A stretch of 43,063 nucleotides of DNA from Saksenaea vasiformis B4078 (GCA_000697055.1 JNDT01000836.1:1-43063), one strand, 5' to 3'. Counted from the first letter of the stretch, positions 11,587-22,970 are shown. Notes: generated by a model from the letters alone, not told the origin. Numbers and translations: made by a program.

Positions 11587-13127
11587 TTACTTTTGTTCGC
11601 CACTGCTGCTGCCGCCACCGCCACCGCCACTACTACCACGATATCTGCTGCCTCCACCACGCGGACCACTTCCGCCACGGCGACGATTACCATCAGTACG
11701 GCGCGACTCTAACGGTGCACCATTTTGCTGCTGTCGAGTGAATGGCCGTTTTTTCATATGACGTTCCTCTGCAAAGACCACCACATCATCAATTTCCACT
11801 TTACGTTGAGTCAAAGCTTTCTGAACCGCTTCAGTTGTAGTAAATTCTAGGATCGCGCATTTTTTGCCGACTAACACATTTAACGATTTGATTTCGCCAA
11901 ATTGCGAGAAGGTCTCGCGAATTTGATCTTCTGTGAGGCTTGGGACGACGTTCTTCAAAAAGATTTCTGTCATATCTTCTACGGAGTAACCAACGTGTAA
12001 GTCCCTTCCTAATGCCACAATCCATTTGTTGTTCTCTTTGTTTACCTTTACGAGACTCCTTGTTTGTCTGCGGGTGTAATTGTCGTGGCTGAGACTCTGT
12101 AGGGCGAGTGGATTGCACAGGCGCCTTATTTTGTACAGCGACGGGGGCGACCGGCGTTGTGGTACTGGATTTTGCATCCGTCGCCTGGATGTTTCGTTTC
12201 TCGGAGGGACTGGCTGCTGCCAACTTTGCCCATGTCTTCGGAGTCGAATCTTCTTGCTTTATGTCGGCAACCTTGGGAGTTCCCTGAGAAATCGATTTTG
12301 TGTGCTCGGTTTTAACGCCATTTGTCGTGGCTGCAGCTGGCGTTTCCTCGGACACATTTTCAATCTTGTCACCCTTTTCTGCAACTGTAGTAGGTTGCTC
12401 AGTAGCAGGAGTTACGGAAGCAGCAACGTCATTCTCAGGCTCAGCCGCCTCTTTTGGACCCTCTGTCTCGGATACAACGATTTCAGCTTGTTTCGGTACA
12501 GGAGATGGCTCCTGCGGTATCTGCTCAAGCTGCTGTTGTTCAGTTTCTCTCTCTTTCTCAGTGCTCTCTTCTTCTCTCTCCTCTTCGTCTTCCTCAGTCT
12601 CATGCGATTCATCTCTCAAAAACCGAAAGATATCATTGAGAACAAAATATCCATTGGGTTGTGGTGCCAGAAAGAACGTCTGACTAAATTTTTGTGCTGG
12701 ACCATCACGGCTGCACATTTCGCCAAGCACCTGCAAAATGATTCCGTTGCCGGCGGACTCCTGACTGTCCACTTGCGTGATATGAACCTTGCAATCTTCA
12801 TAATCCAACTCATCAACCTTTTGGCGGATCGCCTAAAAAATGACTTCCTGTTCAGCAAAAATTGTACCCCCAAGAGAAAGAGAAGTTTAGCACTGCTTAC
12901 TGAAACCTCACCTCAGGACCAACACAGGTTTCCGCCATTACAGCCTCTGTTCCTCTGACGAACTTCGAATCCTTGCTGTAGAAAGCATGCAATCGCTGCG
13001 GTTTCTTGTTCAAAAATGTATAGTATTCACGAACAAAAATGAGGCCCACATCCTGAGGTTGAAGGTCAGGAACCGCGTCACTGTCGGTTTTCGCAATCCC
13101 TGTAGCCAATTGATTTACAGTCGTCAT
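11587..13127 (-). CDS. G3BP/Bre5-like RNA-binding protein (NTF2-like + RRM + RGG)
   Basis: Exons, read on the minus strand: 13127-12912, 12832-12046 and 12008-11587, giving 474 residues. An NTF2-like domain spans about residues 20-135 (VGLIFVREYYTFLNKKP, LDYEDCKVHITQVDSQ, FSQTFFLAPQPNGYFVLND). Next is a Glu/Pro/Thr-rich acidic linker with a WAKLAAASPSEK motif at about 260, typical of this family. An RRM runs from about 350 to 425 (EIFLKNVVPSLTEDQIRETF, CAILEFTTTEAVQKAL), and the tail is Arg/Gly-rich. In yeast and fission yeast, relatives (Bre5, Nxt3) act as Ubp3-deubiquitinase partners and in stress granules, so a cytoplasmic RNP role is likely. The last intron (12009-12045) is only 37 nt as modelled; a later acceptor giving 67 nt also keeps the frame. 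Confidence 0.9.
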
Positions 13128-13318
13128 CGTTCTAACTGGAGTGTCAAACTAACTGGAAAAAAAGTACAAACACCGCGATAGGGAGGCTTACAGTGGCTTG
13201 AATTAAGCGTCTCAATAGAAAGGTTGGCGCACAAGTCAAGAAGAAATGGGAGATGGAGAAAGAGAACTGAAAAAAAGGAAAAGACTGTATTTTCAGCCAA
13301 TGACATAATCGTTTTAAA

Positions 13319-13340
13319 ATCAAAGGCATCCGCCTTTGAT
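13319..13340. repeat. perfect 9-bp hairpin
   Basis: ATCAAAGGC-ATCC-GCCTTTGAT is a perfect inverted repeat with a 4-nt loop. It sits about 190 bp upstream of the G3BP-like start codon, so it falls in that gene's promoter or leader region. Its function is unknown. Confidence 0.6.
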
Positions 13341-13702
13341 CATTAAGAAAAAATGGGTAGTCAAAAATCCTACCACTGTTGATGATTTTATATTTATAAT
13401 TTAGTTCATAGTGAAACGTTATAGCGAAAAGCAAAATGTATATGACAAAAGAGAATAGAAGCAGCTACGTTTGAGGCAGAAACGAAAGAGAAATGGGCAA
13501 AACCAAAGGGGTTTCAAATGACATGATCATGTCAGCGAAATTTTAAGGTGCAACCATTAAGGTGCGTACATACTGATAGCCTTCACGTCGGCTATAATAA
13601 CCTACCTCCACGAAATATGAGCTCATGACTATACATATTACGTAATTACATATGCTTGCAAGGTAAATGTCGTTTTGATGGGAAAAGAAACAAGGAAAAT
13701 CA

Positions 13703-13960
13703 ATGGACGAATTGGTACACGAATGGGGCACCATCCGTCTTAACATGTCACACGTAATGGACGTGTTGAATAAGTACGGTATAGAACGTTGTTTTATGAT
13801 GATGGACAATGAAGCAATATACACTCCAGAAGTAGTTGGTAATCTGACCGAGAGCAGAAGCAACAAATGCCTGTCTGTACTTGTGCTCCTGTTAAAAACA
13901 AAAATGTATATATGGATTTTGAATACACATTTACGTAATCTAAATACTACTTTGCGTTGA
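13703..13960 (+). pseudogene. Tc1/IS630-like DDE transposase fragment
   Basis: The reading MSHVMDVLNKYGIERCFMMM, then DNEAIYTPEVVGNL and R-N-KC, matches the second catalytic Asp region of Tc1/mariner-type transposases (usual form: MDNAxIHTP, then V, then RGYKCxYLPPYSP). The preceding domain is absent and the expected proline-rich LPPYSP segment is lost, so this is a truncated relic. The N-terminal and first-Asp region of a similar element is at 41626-42153 on the other strand; the two are separate insertions. Confidence 0.55.
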
Positions 13961-14061
13961 CACTGCCTCAATCCTGCGGTGAGGAGCAATGGATCTTTGC
14001 GCAGAGAAGCGATTATCTTCACTTCTAAATCAAATGTGTATTGTACTGGACCATTGTAATA

Positions 14062-14310
14062 GGTTCCCCAACGCAGCAATCGGGAACCCTTAAAATGTCA
14101 GTATTTGAAAGGGATACATGAATTCTTTTCTACATGAAACGTCCCCGGTACGTACTGGGGCTGATTATACACAGAAACTCATGTCTTTTGATCGATTGTT
14201 TAGACCTTTGGTCGTAAAAGCATGACACTGACTGCTCCATGGAAGCCATGAACAATTACTCCCACCCCCACCGAAATGGTGCGGGCTGTGGCACCCGCGA
14301 ATGCGTGGGA
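14062..14310. other. cluster of hairpins next to a MITE
   Basis: Several inverted repeats fall within 250 bp: GGTTCCC/GGGAACC (14062-14068 with 14082-14088), CCCCGGTACGTACTGGGG (14143-14160), CATGG-AAG-CCATG (about 14238-14250), and a nested set at 14260-14310. In that set an outer TCCCAC/GTGGGA stem encloses CACC/GGTG and GCGGG/CCCGC stems, forming a possible three-way junction. There is no open reading frame here. It could be a structured RNA, a transposon end or chance. Confidence 0.35.
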
Positions 14311-14364
14311 ATACCTTCGGGGTAAGTAAAATGACATCCAAATATCGTCCCATTTACTAACCAT

Positions 14365-14544
14365 GAACAAATTGTTATGCTGTCTATATGAATTTCGCGT
14401 CCATCGAGGGGCCACGTTGATGTAAGTAATGTATGAATTTGTTGCCAACTTATGGATTAACGAACGCATGCTTGATTCTTTTCTTAGCGTAAAAGTGGTT
14501 CCTCATGGACGCAAAATTCATATAGACAGCATAACAATTTGTTC
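14365..14544. repeat. MITE-like element, copy B, near-perfect inverted arms
   Basis: The arms are 14365-14409 and 14501-14544. They differ by about one substitution and one indel over 44 bp (both contain GTTATGCTGTCTATATGAAT), so this is the youngest-looking copy. The interior contains TTCTTTTCTTAGCG like the other copies. It encodes nothing. Confidence 0.75.
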
Positions 14545-15121
14545 AATAAATAGTATATGTATCACATAAAATGACGCACGGTCCACAGAGTTGATAACAT
14601 ATCAAAAGCGAGAACGGAATCAACACCAATTGACCTAGCAAGCGTACCTTAATGGCTGTAGACCCACTGGAGCAGGTTGAGCAAGTTTAAGGGGGGCCTC
14701 TCATCATGCCCTGGTGTAAATGTAAAGAAGCCGTAATAGTAGAGTCATATCGACAATTATTCTTCAGCAAAAAAGCTGAAACAAGCCAGGGTGTGCTCAA
14801 TCAAACTAGATTATCCATTGCGTTATAATGACAGGATAACAGTCGCCCGTATTTATCACAGCTACCCAAATCTTGCGAATAAAGAAATTGGCTGCTAAAT
14901 TGTTTATGCGAAGTTGTCAAAACGTCATCCTCCCTCTTCTCTTCTTTTTTCTTTTCCTAAAGACTCTCTCAAAATGGATCTGTTCTGGTTAATTTCAGCT
15001 ATACTCATCTCACTGGATTTCCCATTTCTGGGCCATGCTCCTCTCGCAATCAAAGGACACGCTACCACTAGAACCCCCAAACTACAAGCCTAATGTCAGA
15101 GAAATTCTGCAGTCCAGCCCC

Positions 15122-15296
15122 GAAATCTTGTTACGCGGGTCGTCCCGTTTGACTCCATCGTTCGAGCAGAATATCGCGAACACATTTACAATGGCATCGT
15201 CCAACTTATCAGCTTTGTTCGAGAAGTTGTGGTCCGAACTCGGTTATTCATTAATGCGTTTGTCATCAGAAAGTCACAGATTCCCATGATAGATTG
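15122..15296 (+). pseudogene. isolated Fanzor N-terminal exon fragment
   Basis: This frame contains REYREHIYNGIVQLI and then REVVVRTRLFINAFV. The second stretch aligns with REVVIKAHLFIDFFI in the N-terminal exon of the large Fanzor gene at 25433-29084: 9 of 15 positions are identical and most others are conservative. A good donor (GTAAGT at 15296-15301) follows, as it would at an exon end. I found no matching later exons downstream, and an in-frame TAA lies just upstream of the similar part, so it looks like a decayed paralogue. Confidence 0.5.
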
Positions 15297-15366
15297 TAAG
15301 TTGATGCCTTAATTCCGGGCTACCTATGGGATCCTGGAATTGCACGATTGTCCTTGAATTAATCCT

Positions 15367-15834
15367 TTATCCCTTATGGATTTTGGTGTCTGTTCTAGAG
15401 TTGTCGCGGGACATGCTATCGTGGAAAATTTTCCAAAAGCCAACAGTTCCGTGATTATCTAAAGGATCATTCCATGATACATCATGCAAGTCCCGAATTA
15501 TTTTTTCCATAGCATTGGAACCATATATTCCAATCACATCGTTGAAAATCTCGATAACAGAATTGCCACTTACAGCCAGTACAGATTGGGCCACACACTG
15601 TCCCGCTATGAATGCGTGTTCAAGAGGAAAATCATCAACGCTACTTACAATATTCGTTACGGGCCCTTTCTCAAGGGCCGTTGAGAAATCGGTCGACGTT
15701 ATCTCACTGAAGTTATCACTAGCGGCAAATCCTGTTTGGCCAATACACTTCATGCGCTTGCTATCCATGCCAACTCCGGACGCGGTGCATGAGACCATTG
15801 ACAAGTTCGAAGATGTGGTTCCTCGTCCTTGCAA
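15367..15834 (-). other. open frame of 155 residues, unrecognised
   Basis: The minus strand is open for 155 residues, with segments such as SVIEIFNDVIGIYGSNAMEK that look protein-like. The plus strand is also open over 15515-15901. I see no known motif. It may be a remnant of a mobile element given its surroundings, or chance. Confidence 0.2.
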
Positions 15835-16739
15835 TCCTGTAACTTTGTCTGCCTCTTATGGATACGGTGACAGAGAGCAAAAGCTCTGGACCGCCCTCTA
15901 ATAGACGGAATGACAACGGCAAGTACTGGTTGCCATTATAGACTAGTACCTATTGCCACAGGTAAGCACCTCAGCGATAATCTTTTTTTTTTCGCATATG
16001 TGAATAAGGAATATCTACATCTTGTTAGAGTTGTCACTGCTGCCATCAAAGATATTTAAGGGGGATGATCAAGTTTTCCGCAACGTCTAAAAGTTGAGTG
16101 GATGCTGCGTGTTCCCGCGTCACGCATCCTCTCTTTCAAAAGGTTTTCTCTAAATAAAAGATATATGTTCTCTTTAAAAACGTTTGCACTATTGTACAGC
16201 AATAAGAATTTCAATCGACTGTATTTCTTAGAACAGTGCGATTGCTCGGACATTGCATATCTATTCAAATCGGGGCACAATTTCGTATTTACAAAAGTTC
16301 TGAATATCCGCGTAAGTAAAATGGCGATTTTAGACAACTTCACCCACCATGGCGTCCTCAAACATAGATATCGTGTTACCATGTGGGATTGCGATGTGGA
16401 TGCGTCGAAGAATCTTTACGAATATCCATGACTGTATGGCATGGTGGAAGTAGATCTGCCGTATTCCGTCTGTCAACAGATCATCAAAACGAAGCAAATA
16501 CTCTCACTACGAAAGTGGGTCCTCTCCTAGAAGTTTTAGATAGTTATACTTGTAGAAAGTCTTCGCATCAGGTTGTCCAACAATTATTACCTGGAGAATT
16601 CGTTTCCTACTGCCTGGAGTCTTTTGCGACCACTGGGTGTCATATCTAGCACAAACTTGGACTCCCATTGGTTCAAAATAAGGGCTCCGAGCAGCGCAAA
16701 CGATTCGACAAAACACACTGCTCTTGTGTCTTTTCCCCA

Positions 16740-17923
16740 ATGTCCAAAAAAACTACGGCATTAGAGGTACTTGAGAGTAAATCAAGGATCAATGTATGCG
16801 CACCTATGGTGCGATACAGTAAACTACCTTTCCGAGAACTTGTTTTAAAGTACATTTTATTGTCGATGAACGATGAGTCCTGATCTGTCTACAGGTACGG
16901 CGTCGATCTTGCCTATACGCCCATGATCCTTGCCGATGTATTCAAAAATTCGGAATTTGCTCGAGAATCGGATTTTACCACTAATGCCAATGACGATCCG
17001 GTCGTTGTCCAATTTGCAGCAAACAATGGTGTAGATCTTGCTGCAGCTGCGGAGTTAGTAGCTCCCTACGTTGGCGGTATAGGTAAAGAGACAACACAAC
17101 CGAAAACGTATAGAAGTACTGATTTATTTCTTTCAAGATATTAATTGTGGATGCCCACAACGATGGGCTGTGCAGGAAAAAATTGGTGCCCATCTTATGT
17201 CTGATCCAGAAACTGTACGAGATATGATAAGAACCGTAAAAGCACGCGTAGATATTCCCTGTAGCATCAAGATCCGAGTTCATCCGAATCTTCAGTAATT
17301 CAATCTTGAGTAGTTTGCCGTTTGTTAACTGATTTGACTAGAACCACATATGAATTTGTGAAGCGCGCTGAGAGTGTCGGCGTTGATTTTCTGACAGTTC
17401 ATGGTCGCACTCGGTGGCAAAAATCAACTGAGCCTGTAAATTTCGAAGGTATCAAGTTGGTGAAGGAATCGGTTGCTGTCCCTGTTATTGCAAATGGAAG
17501 CATCTTTTCTTATAAAGACGCCGACGAAATGTATGAGAGGACGGGTGTCGACGGTAAAGAAAAAAAGATGATAAAGATCGACCTTAATCTCATAAGCGCG
17601 AATAGGCGTCATGTCTGCAAGAGGATTATTACAAAACCCTGCCTTATTTGCCGGTTACGAGTCAACACCATGGGAATGCATAGAGGTATAAAAAAGTTCA
17701 ACAGGTGTGACCGATGACTAACATGGGACGGTGCCAGGATTACGTTCGTCTGGCCCTCGGCTATGGCACAAATACCTTTATTTTTCATCACCATCTGATG
17801 TTCATGTTTGAAGACATCATGAGCAACGCCGAAAGAAAAACATTTAATACATTATCAAGTATCCCTGCCATCCTAGATCATCTGGAAGATCATTGGGGTC
17901 TAGATGTTAGCCGTCTAGTGTAG
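16740..17923 (+). CDS. DUS4: tRNA-dihydrouridine synthase, Dus4 type
   Basis: FMN enzyme that reduces uridine to dihydrouridine in tRNA (positions 20a/20b for Dus4). Six exons join in frame: 16740-16849, 16895-17082, 17138-17294, 17342-17553, 17606-17685 and 17738-17923, giving 310 residues. Motifs in order: APMVRYSKLPFRELV, YTPMILADVF, VVQFAANNG, DINCGCPQRW with the catalytic Cys, KIRVHPN, DFLTVHGRTRWQK, VIANGSIFSYKDADEMYERT and VMSARGLLQNPALFAGYE. The short C-terminal helical tail and the DINCGCPQ context favour Dus4 over Dus1/2/3. The sixth exon is preceded by a GACTAAC branch site. Confidence 0.93.
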
Positions 17924-17956
17924 ACGTGTTTGTAATCATAATCATCATCGAATAAA

Positions 17957-19190
17957 TTATTTCATGGCATGTAAAGCTGTCTCCAGTTTTGCTTGCACAG
18001 ATTGACACATCTTGAGGAGCTGGAATAACAATGGTAGGAATTGACGTAAGTTGCGTCGAGTTGTGATCACTATGGACTTACCACACTATGTTGATGAATG
18101 GTGGCAGACATGGTCTCGCGTTGAATGATTTTACGAGCTCGCTTGAACCGTTTTAACTGGATTAAATCCTCTGCATAGTACAGCCAACACTTGCTTTCCC
18201 AAATCGGATCTCGTAGCCATTGCGCTAACTGGACCTGGCGTAGCGCTAAAGATCCAGCTTTTTCTGCCTGCAAAACGATTGAGCTCAGACAGCGGAAACC
18301 AGCCAGAAATACTTTACAAATGTGCTATTTGATTTCCCGAGCGAGCAATATGCCCCTCCAAGCACTGAGAAATAAACACCAGTGAATGCCAACGCGTCTG
18401 CCCGCGAGGCTAAGGACCACATACGACGGTACCTTTCACATTCATTTAGACAACTCTTTGCTCAGCACATAGCTTACGTTTACCACGATAAACTACGCAA
18501 GACGCAGGCGCGTTCAACATAATCCTTATGCAGTCGGATATATAATGCAATTTGCCCATTAAGGTTGACCTTTCCAGGACCCGCCCGGAGACAGCCGCCC
18601 AATAGCATACGTTGCGCTGTGTTCTGCGAAATGATTCGTGCCTTGATGGCCTCCATCGTTTGGTAGTCTCGACAACGGATCACACCGTAGGACTTGTCTT
18701 GATCTACTGGATATACGTACTGCACGGGCTCTCGTGGATCAGGTAGGTAAATGCTGATACCTTTTTGTAATCAGCGATAGATGCCAAGAATGGATTGCTG
18801 CTTACGGCATGACGATGGTATGAGCTTGTCACATTCTTGCTGATGCACCCAGCAAAATATGGTATCAAAAGCATGCGATCGGGAATACGACATTTCAAAA
18901 TACAAAGCGATTCCCATCCGATCTGGACTTCCAGTTGGCGGGCCATTTCTACGCGACTGCTTTCCAATTCTGAATGGATCGAACTGCAGCCGGTCATTGC
19001 CAACAAGAGAAAGATAGGCTATCGAAGTTTCGAGAAGTATTAGGATAATATTTAGACCAACCGTTTCCCTTTCATTTCTGCTATATTTTGTGAAGATTGG
19101 CGGGGTTATCGGATTTAATTGTTGTGATAGCGTAGAGGGAAGTCGGTTGAAGTGGTAGGTGTGTAGACCCAAGATGCTTTTGCGTAACAT
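17957..19190 (-). CDS. unrecognised protein, mitochondrial-like N-terminus, TPR-like C-terminus
   Basis: The minus-strand gene starts at ATG 19190 and ends at TAA 17957. The start reads MLRKSILGLHTYHFNRLPST, rich in Arg, Ser and Leu without acids, like a mitochondrial presequence. A 44-nt intron leads to NDRLQFDPFRIGKQSRR and HAFDTIFCWVHQQECDKLI. The next exon carries YLPDPREPVQYVYPVDQDKS, then helical repeat-like segments: ALAFTGVYFSVLGGAYCSLG and DPIWESKCWLYYAEDLIQL-KRFKRARKII, which resemble TPR helices. The tail is LLKMCQSVQAKLETALHAMK. Exon edges in the middle (18250-18480) are uncertain. I do not recognise the family. Confidence 0.6.
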
Positions 19191-19276
19191 CTGACCCTGA
19201 GTTTGGAATACATGGCTATACAATGCAATGATGTTGGAAGAAAACACCCTTTATTTGATTATGTACGTATTATGCA

Positions 19277-22174
19277 TTATGCTCGGGACAAGTTGCCAAA
19301 ACCGTGTTCTTTGATGTATTCTCCTCCAAATTCCTCGTATTCCTGTTTGCTAACTCTATGCTGCTTAGAAGCAGGATCTAGAGCAAACATCGCCGCACCG
19401 CGCCATGCGTCCAGCAATGGATCCTTCGCATGTTGAACTTTCAGCTGGGTACCGACAGGGAAAATCGAACGCATTGTGTTCAGAACACGCTCAGGAAGTC
19501 CTGGTAGTTTACTCATGCCTCCTGTAATGAAAACATTCTACCATGGTGTGAGGATAGTTCAGCTTACTATAAGGGAAGGTTACCTTCATCACTTTGCTTC
19601 GTTGATCAGGCTCAAATGTTTTGACAACATCGTTCACTGTTTCCACAAGTCCAGCTTGATCGAGGCCGATAATGCTAGGCTGGAAAAATACTTCGGCGAC
19701 ACGGACACGTTCTACGTTGACGTGTAGTTGATGCATCTGACCGATGTCAGTAGGATCGTACGCTGGATAAAGACCACGCGAAAGCAGATGAAGTAGTGTA
19801 TTTGTGGGTGATGCGCTGGCCTCGTAAGAATGCTCTGGCAGAAACTCAGGATCATATTGAAGCAGTAAAGATTCGTACTGATTAAGTAGCGATAAATCTT
19901 CTTCCTCTTCGTCTGACTCGTCTTCTCGACTCTGTTATTACAGTTCATGGTTATTTTCTAATAACTACGTAATAAAGCTTACGATTTCACGGTAGATCAT
20001 CCAGTCCTCGTCATCTGCGCCAAATGTATCCTCTAAAACCACCCATTAGGATTGTATTTAAATATATCACGCCACATACCTTCCTGTCCCTTTCGTCGCC
20101 GTTTAGGTGTAGGATTGTCGCTTGCTAAATTAGCAATCGAACGCATGCGCATCTGTGACGCCCGACTTCTTCGGTCAGCCAGTTCTGCAGCCAAACGCTT
20201 CCTCTTTTTTATCCTGTCCACAACGGTCTACGCAAATAATGTAAGTGACGTTGATATTGTAACATCGAACCGACCTGTCTTTTCTGTTTGATTTCCTCCA
20301 CCCATTTCTCGGGATCTTTTAACCGTTTCTCTTGTTCCAAGCGCGCTTGATCCTCTTCTTTCGCCTTTGCCTCCTCTTTGGCTTTCTTTGCTCGTAGACG
20401 AGCATCGTAATTGGCCTTCATCAGCTTCTGCTTCCGTTTTTCTTTTCTTTCTGCTTCCGTCAGCTCCTCGTCAAGTATATCCACAAGGTGAGTTAATGGA
20501 GGTTCCTGGTAAGCGCCGAAGTGAGCTTATATGAATAATATCGCCATTTATTATCTACCTTCTCTTCGCTCTCGTCGATACCGAGTTCTTTATTCCGCGC
20601 ACGCTGAATCTGGACGTCCAATTGTTTGAGAGTATCGTCCAGATCAGCCTCATCCTTGAAACCTGCTTCCTTCAACTGTGCCTGTTCATTTCAAAAAGAA
20701 ATGAGTATACTTTTCCGTTAGCGGCGAAAGAACATACAATCCATTCTGATTTCTTCAATGAACCCTTTGCGTTTTTCAGCCGTGTAAATGCCTCAAATTC
20801 TTGTTCACGTCTGACCAGCTACACGGACGATGTTAATGACAGCAATAAATAAACCCGATTTACCTTTTCTAATCGAGATTTAGCTGCTGCTTCCCGCAAA
20901 CGTCTAGCATTTTCTTCACGCTTGGCCGCCTGCCTAGCTAATTCTTCTTCTGTTTTCTCTTCAATAACCTATTGTAAAATCTGTTTAATTTTGGTTTTAT
21001 CTCGCAACTGCAGTATACCGGTGCTGTGAAAGGAAACTGGATGATGCGATCAATATTCGAAAATGTCTCCCTGTCTTCGATCTGTCGTAAAGTCTCCTGG
21101 TAGTCCTCTGCAACGTAGCAATGGTTGTGAACTAGTTCCTAACAGAACGTATAAGCTAAATTATCCTCACTCTTCATTTCATCACGCATTGCTCTTTGTA
21201 CCTGTGCTTGACTGCTGCTCATCTTTGTAGGGAACGTGGGATATTTGAGCTGCATAAGTTTTAACATGTACTCGGTTGATTGCGTGCCGCCATAGGATAT
21301 CCTACGTTATACTCTGCTTAAAAAGTACTGCTTTATGCAAACACCAGCGCATTTACCTCTTCGTTCTCTCCAGCAGTCCCTTCCCATGTAGTGTCGGAAT
21401 GATATGCGTGGCTGTATGACCAGCTGATATAGCGATTCCACCGTCCTCGCTTGAACCACCATTGGCATAAAAACTGAAAAGAGAATCGATACCATAGGTC
21501 ACTGACGGCACATTGTAGCATTCAAACAGTAGCTCCGACATTTCTAGCTCAATAACCATCAGCTGTCCATATCTCCTGGTAACAATTCTTCCTACGTTTT
21601 CGACTATGGTGAGGTACACAAACAGGCTCTGTCATTATGATAGGGTGATTAATTTCGGATGTGTTAATGCCAAGCGTAATAAACACGTAATCCAGCACGC
21701 TTTCCTGCATAAGAGAATCAATTAAATATAACGTAGTCGGGAATCAATGACCGTACCATGCGATCGAAATCACATACGACATTGCTATCGAAAGGCGAAC
21801 GCGCGTTCGAACGTCCTGCAGGATCCGCGTAGACATCCATGCCAACAGCAAGTATATTGACATTGGCTTTGCGATCCTTGTACCTTGATACGGTATTATC
21901 GAATATTACTAAAGCAAAAGTCATGAATATCAGCATCGATACCATTACCATCTTACATGAAGGCTTTTTCTCTGTTGCCCAGCCAGCTCGACATTGATAC
22001 GATCCTGCACACTTTGCCTTAATAATTCTCAGGTCCCTCGCTTTTCTTAGTTTTACCATTATCGATCACAATAGGTGTATGCTGGTCTCTGAAATTCGAG
22101 TAGTCGTTGCGGATTGAATAATAGGGCGCATCATATTCAGCTTCATCGAGCGTATACACATCGGGTTGGGCCAT
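19277..22174 (-). CDS. ARP5: actin-related protein 5 (INO80 chromatin remodeller subunit)
   Basis: The minus-strand gene begins MAQPDVYTLDEAEYDAPYYS and has about ten short introns. The actin fold is interrupted by a long charged coiled-coil insertion, the hallmark of Arp5. Markers in order: PIVIDNG (nucleotide loop), SYQCRAGWATEKKP, ITLGIN...MTEPVCVPHHSR, FECYNVPSVTYGIDSLFSFY, GIAISAGHTATHIIP, and SYGGTQSTEYMLKLMQ. The insertion is rich in Lys, Glu and Arg (20.0-20.9 kb). After it come VFFQPSIIGLD, TGGMSKLPGLPERVLN, PVGTQLKVQHAKDPLLDAWR-GAAMF and YEEFGGEYIKEHG. Arp5 works with Ies6 in INO80 to couple ATP hydrolysis to nucleosome sliding. Exact exon ends inside 20.9-21.4 kb were not all checked. 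Confidence 0.92.
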
Positions 22175-22573
22175 ACTCTTTCCTTGGACTCTCTCAGAGG
22201 AGCAGTTCAGAGACCTTTTTAACTTGTGTGACAGTGATTTTTCCTGTGGTTTCACAATTCTGCGCGTTGAGGTGTACCTTCCTACGTTTGTTCATTGATT
22301 AAGATTTGCCTGTCATACTCTTCCATGTTAAGTTTCTGATATCGATGGCTCCTAGTATTTGATGCAAAAGCTTTCTCGGAGACCAGGGTTTCGTTGTCTC
22401 CTGTTAGAGATAGGGTTATAGTCTCTCACAAAAGACGTGTCGGTAATAGAAGCCCGGCTTCTTCTTTCTATTTATACATTTTATTCGCCTTCTTTATCAA
22501 TCCAACGTAGGTAAAATTATCTAATAAACAAACACACGTAGCCCTGGAAGAAATACAAACGTCGTCTAATCGT

Positions 22574-22825
22574 ATGACTCCAGTGCGTCCGAGCACCAAT
22601 TTGGAAGATGATCTGTATGACAACAACGAAAGCTACAAGGACGATCTAGCACAAATCTCCAAAAGCATTGTGAGGAAGGATGTGTTTTTGGCACTTTCGA
22701 GATACTCTATTATCTGTCAGTCAAAGAGAAACTCACAGCGCACCAGAGATAGTACCCTGGTGTTCTATTGCAGAACATGCATGAATGATGTTGAGAGTGT
22801 GTGCCGCATATACTTGCTGAGATGA
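22574..22825 (+). other. short open frame, unrecognised
   Basis: Eighty-three codons start MTPVRPSTNLEDDLYDNNES and read YKDDLAQISKSIVRKDVFLA, which looks protein-like. The rest does not, and a dispersed repeat copy follows at 22857. It is divergent from ARP5. It may be a truncated gene or first exon; I cannot support more. Confidence 0.25.
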
Positions 22826-22856
22826 TGGACGAAAAGTATCATCACAGCTAAGATTG

Positions 22857-22970
22857 TTCAGGACAGATGACTTGCAGGCTAAATGACAGGCAAATAGACA
22901 TGAGTAAACCTGGATGCGCGTTCCATCAAAAGCGCATACTGGGGATGTTGAAAAAGAAAAAGAGAGCCGG
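22857..22970 (+). repeat. dispersed repeat, second family, copy 1
   Basis: The segment from GTTCAGGACAG through TGCAGGCTAAA, ATGAGTAAACCTGGAT and GGGGATGTT matches 42605-42700 in the same order with indels (there GTTCGGGACAG, TGCAGGCTAAA, ATGAGTGATCCTGGAT, GGGGATGTT). Similarity is about 65-70 percent by eye. No coding sense is seen. Confidence 0.5.

Noticed and set aside
12080..12958. Plus-strand open frame of 292 codons
   Set aside because: It is antisense to the Glu/Pro-rich linker of the G3BP-like gene, which creates long open frames on the other strand.
13543..14079. Minus-strand open frame of 178 codons
   Set aside because: It is the shadow of the transposase fragment on the plus strand (13703-13960), and its composition (Ile/Tyr/Phe-rich, no motif) is not coding-like.
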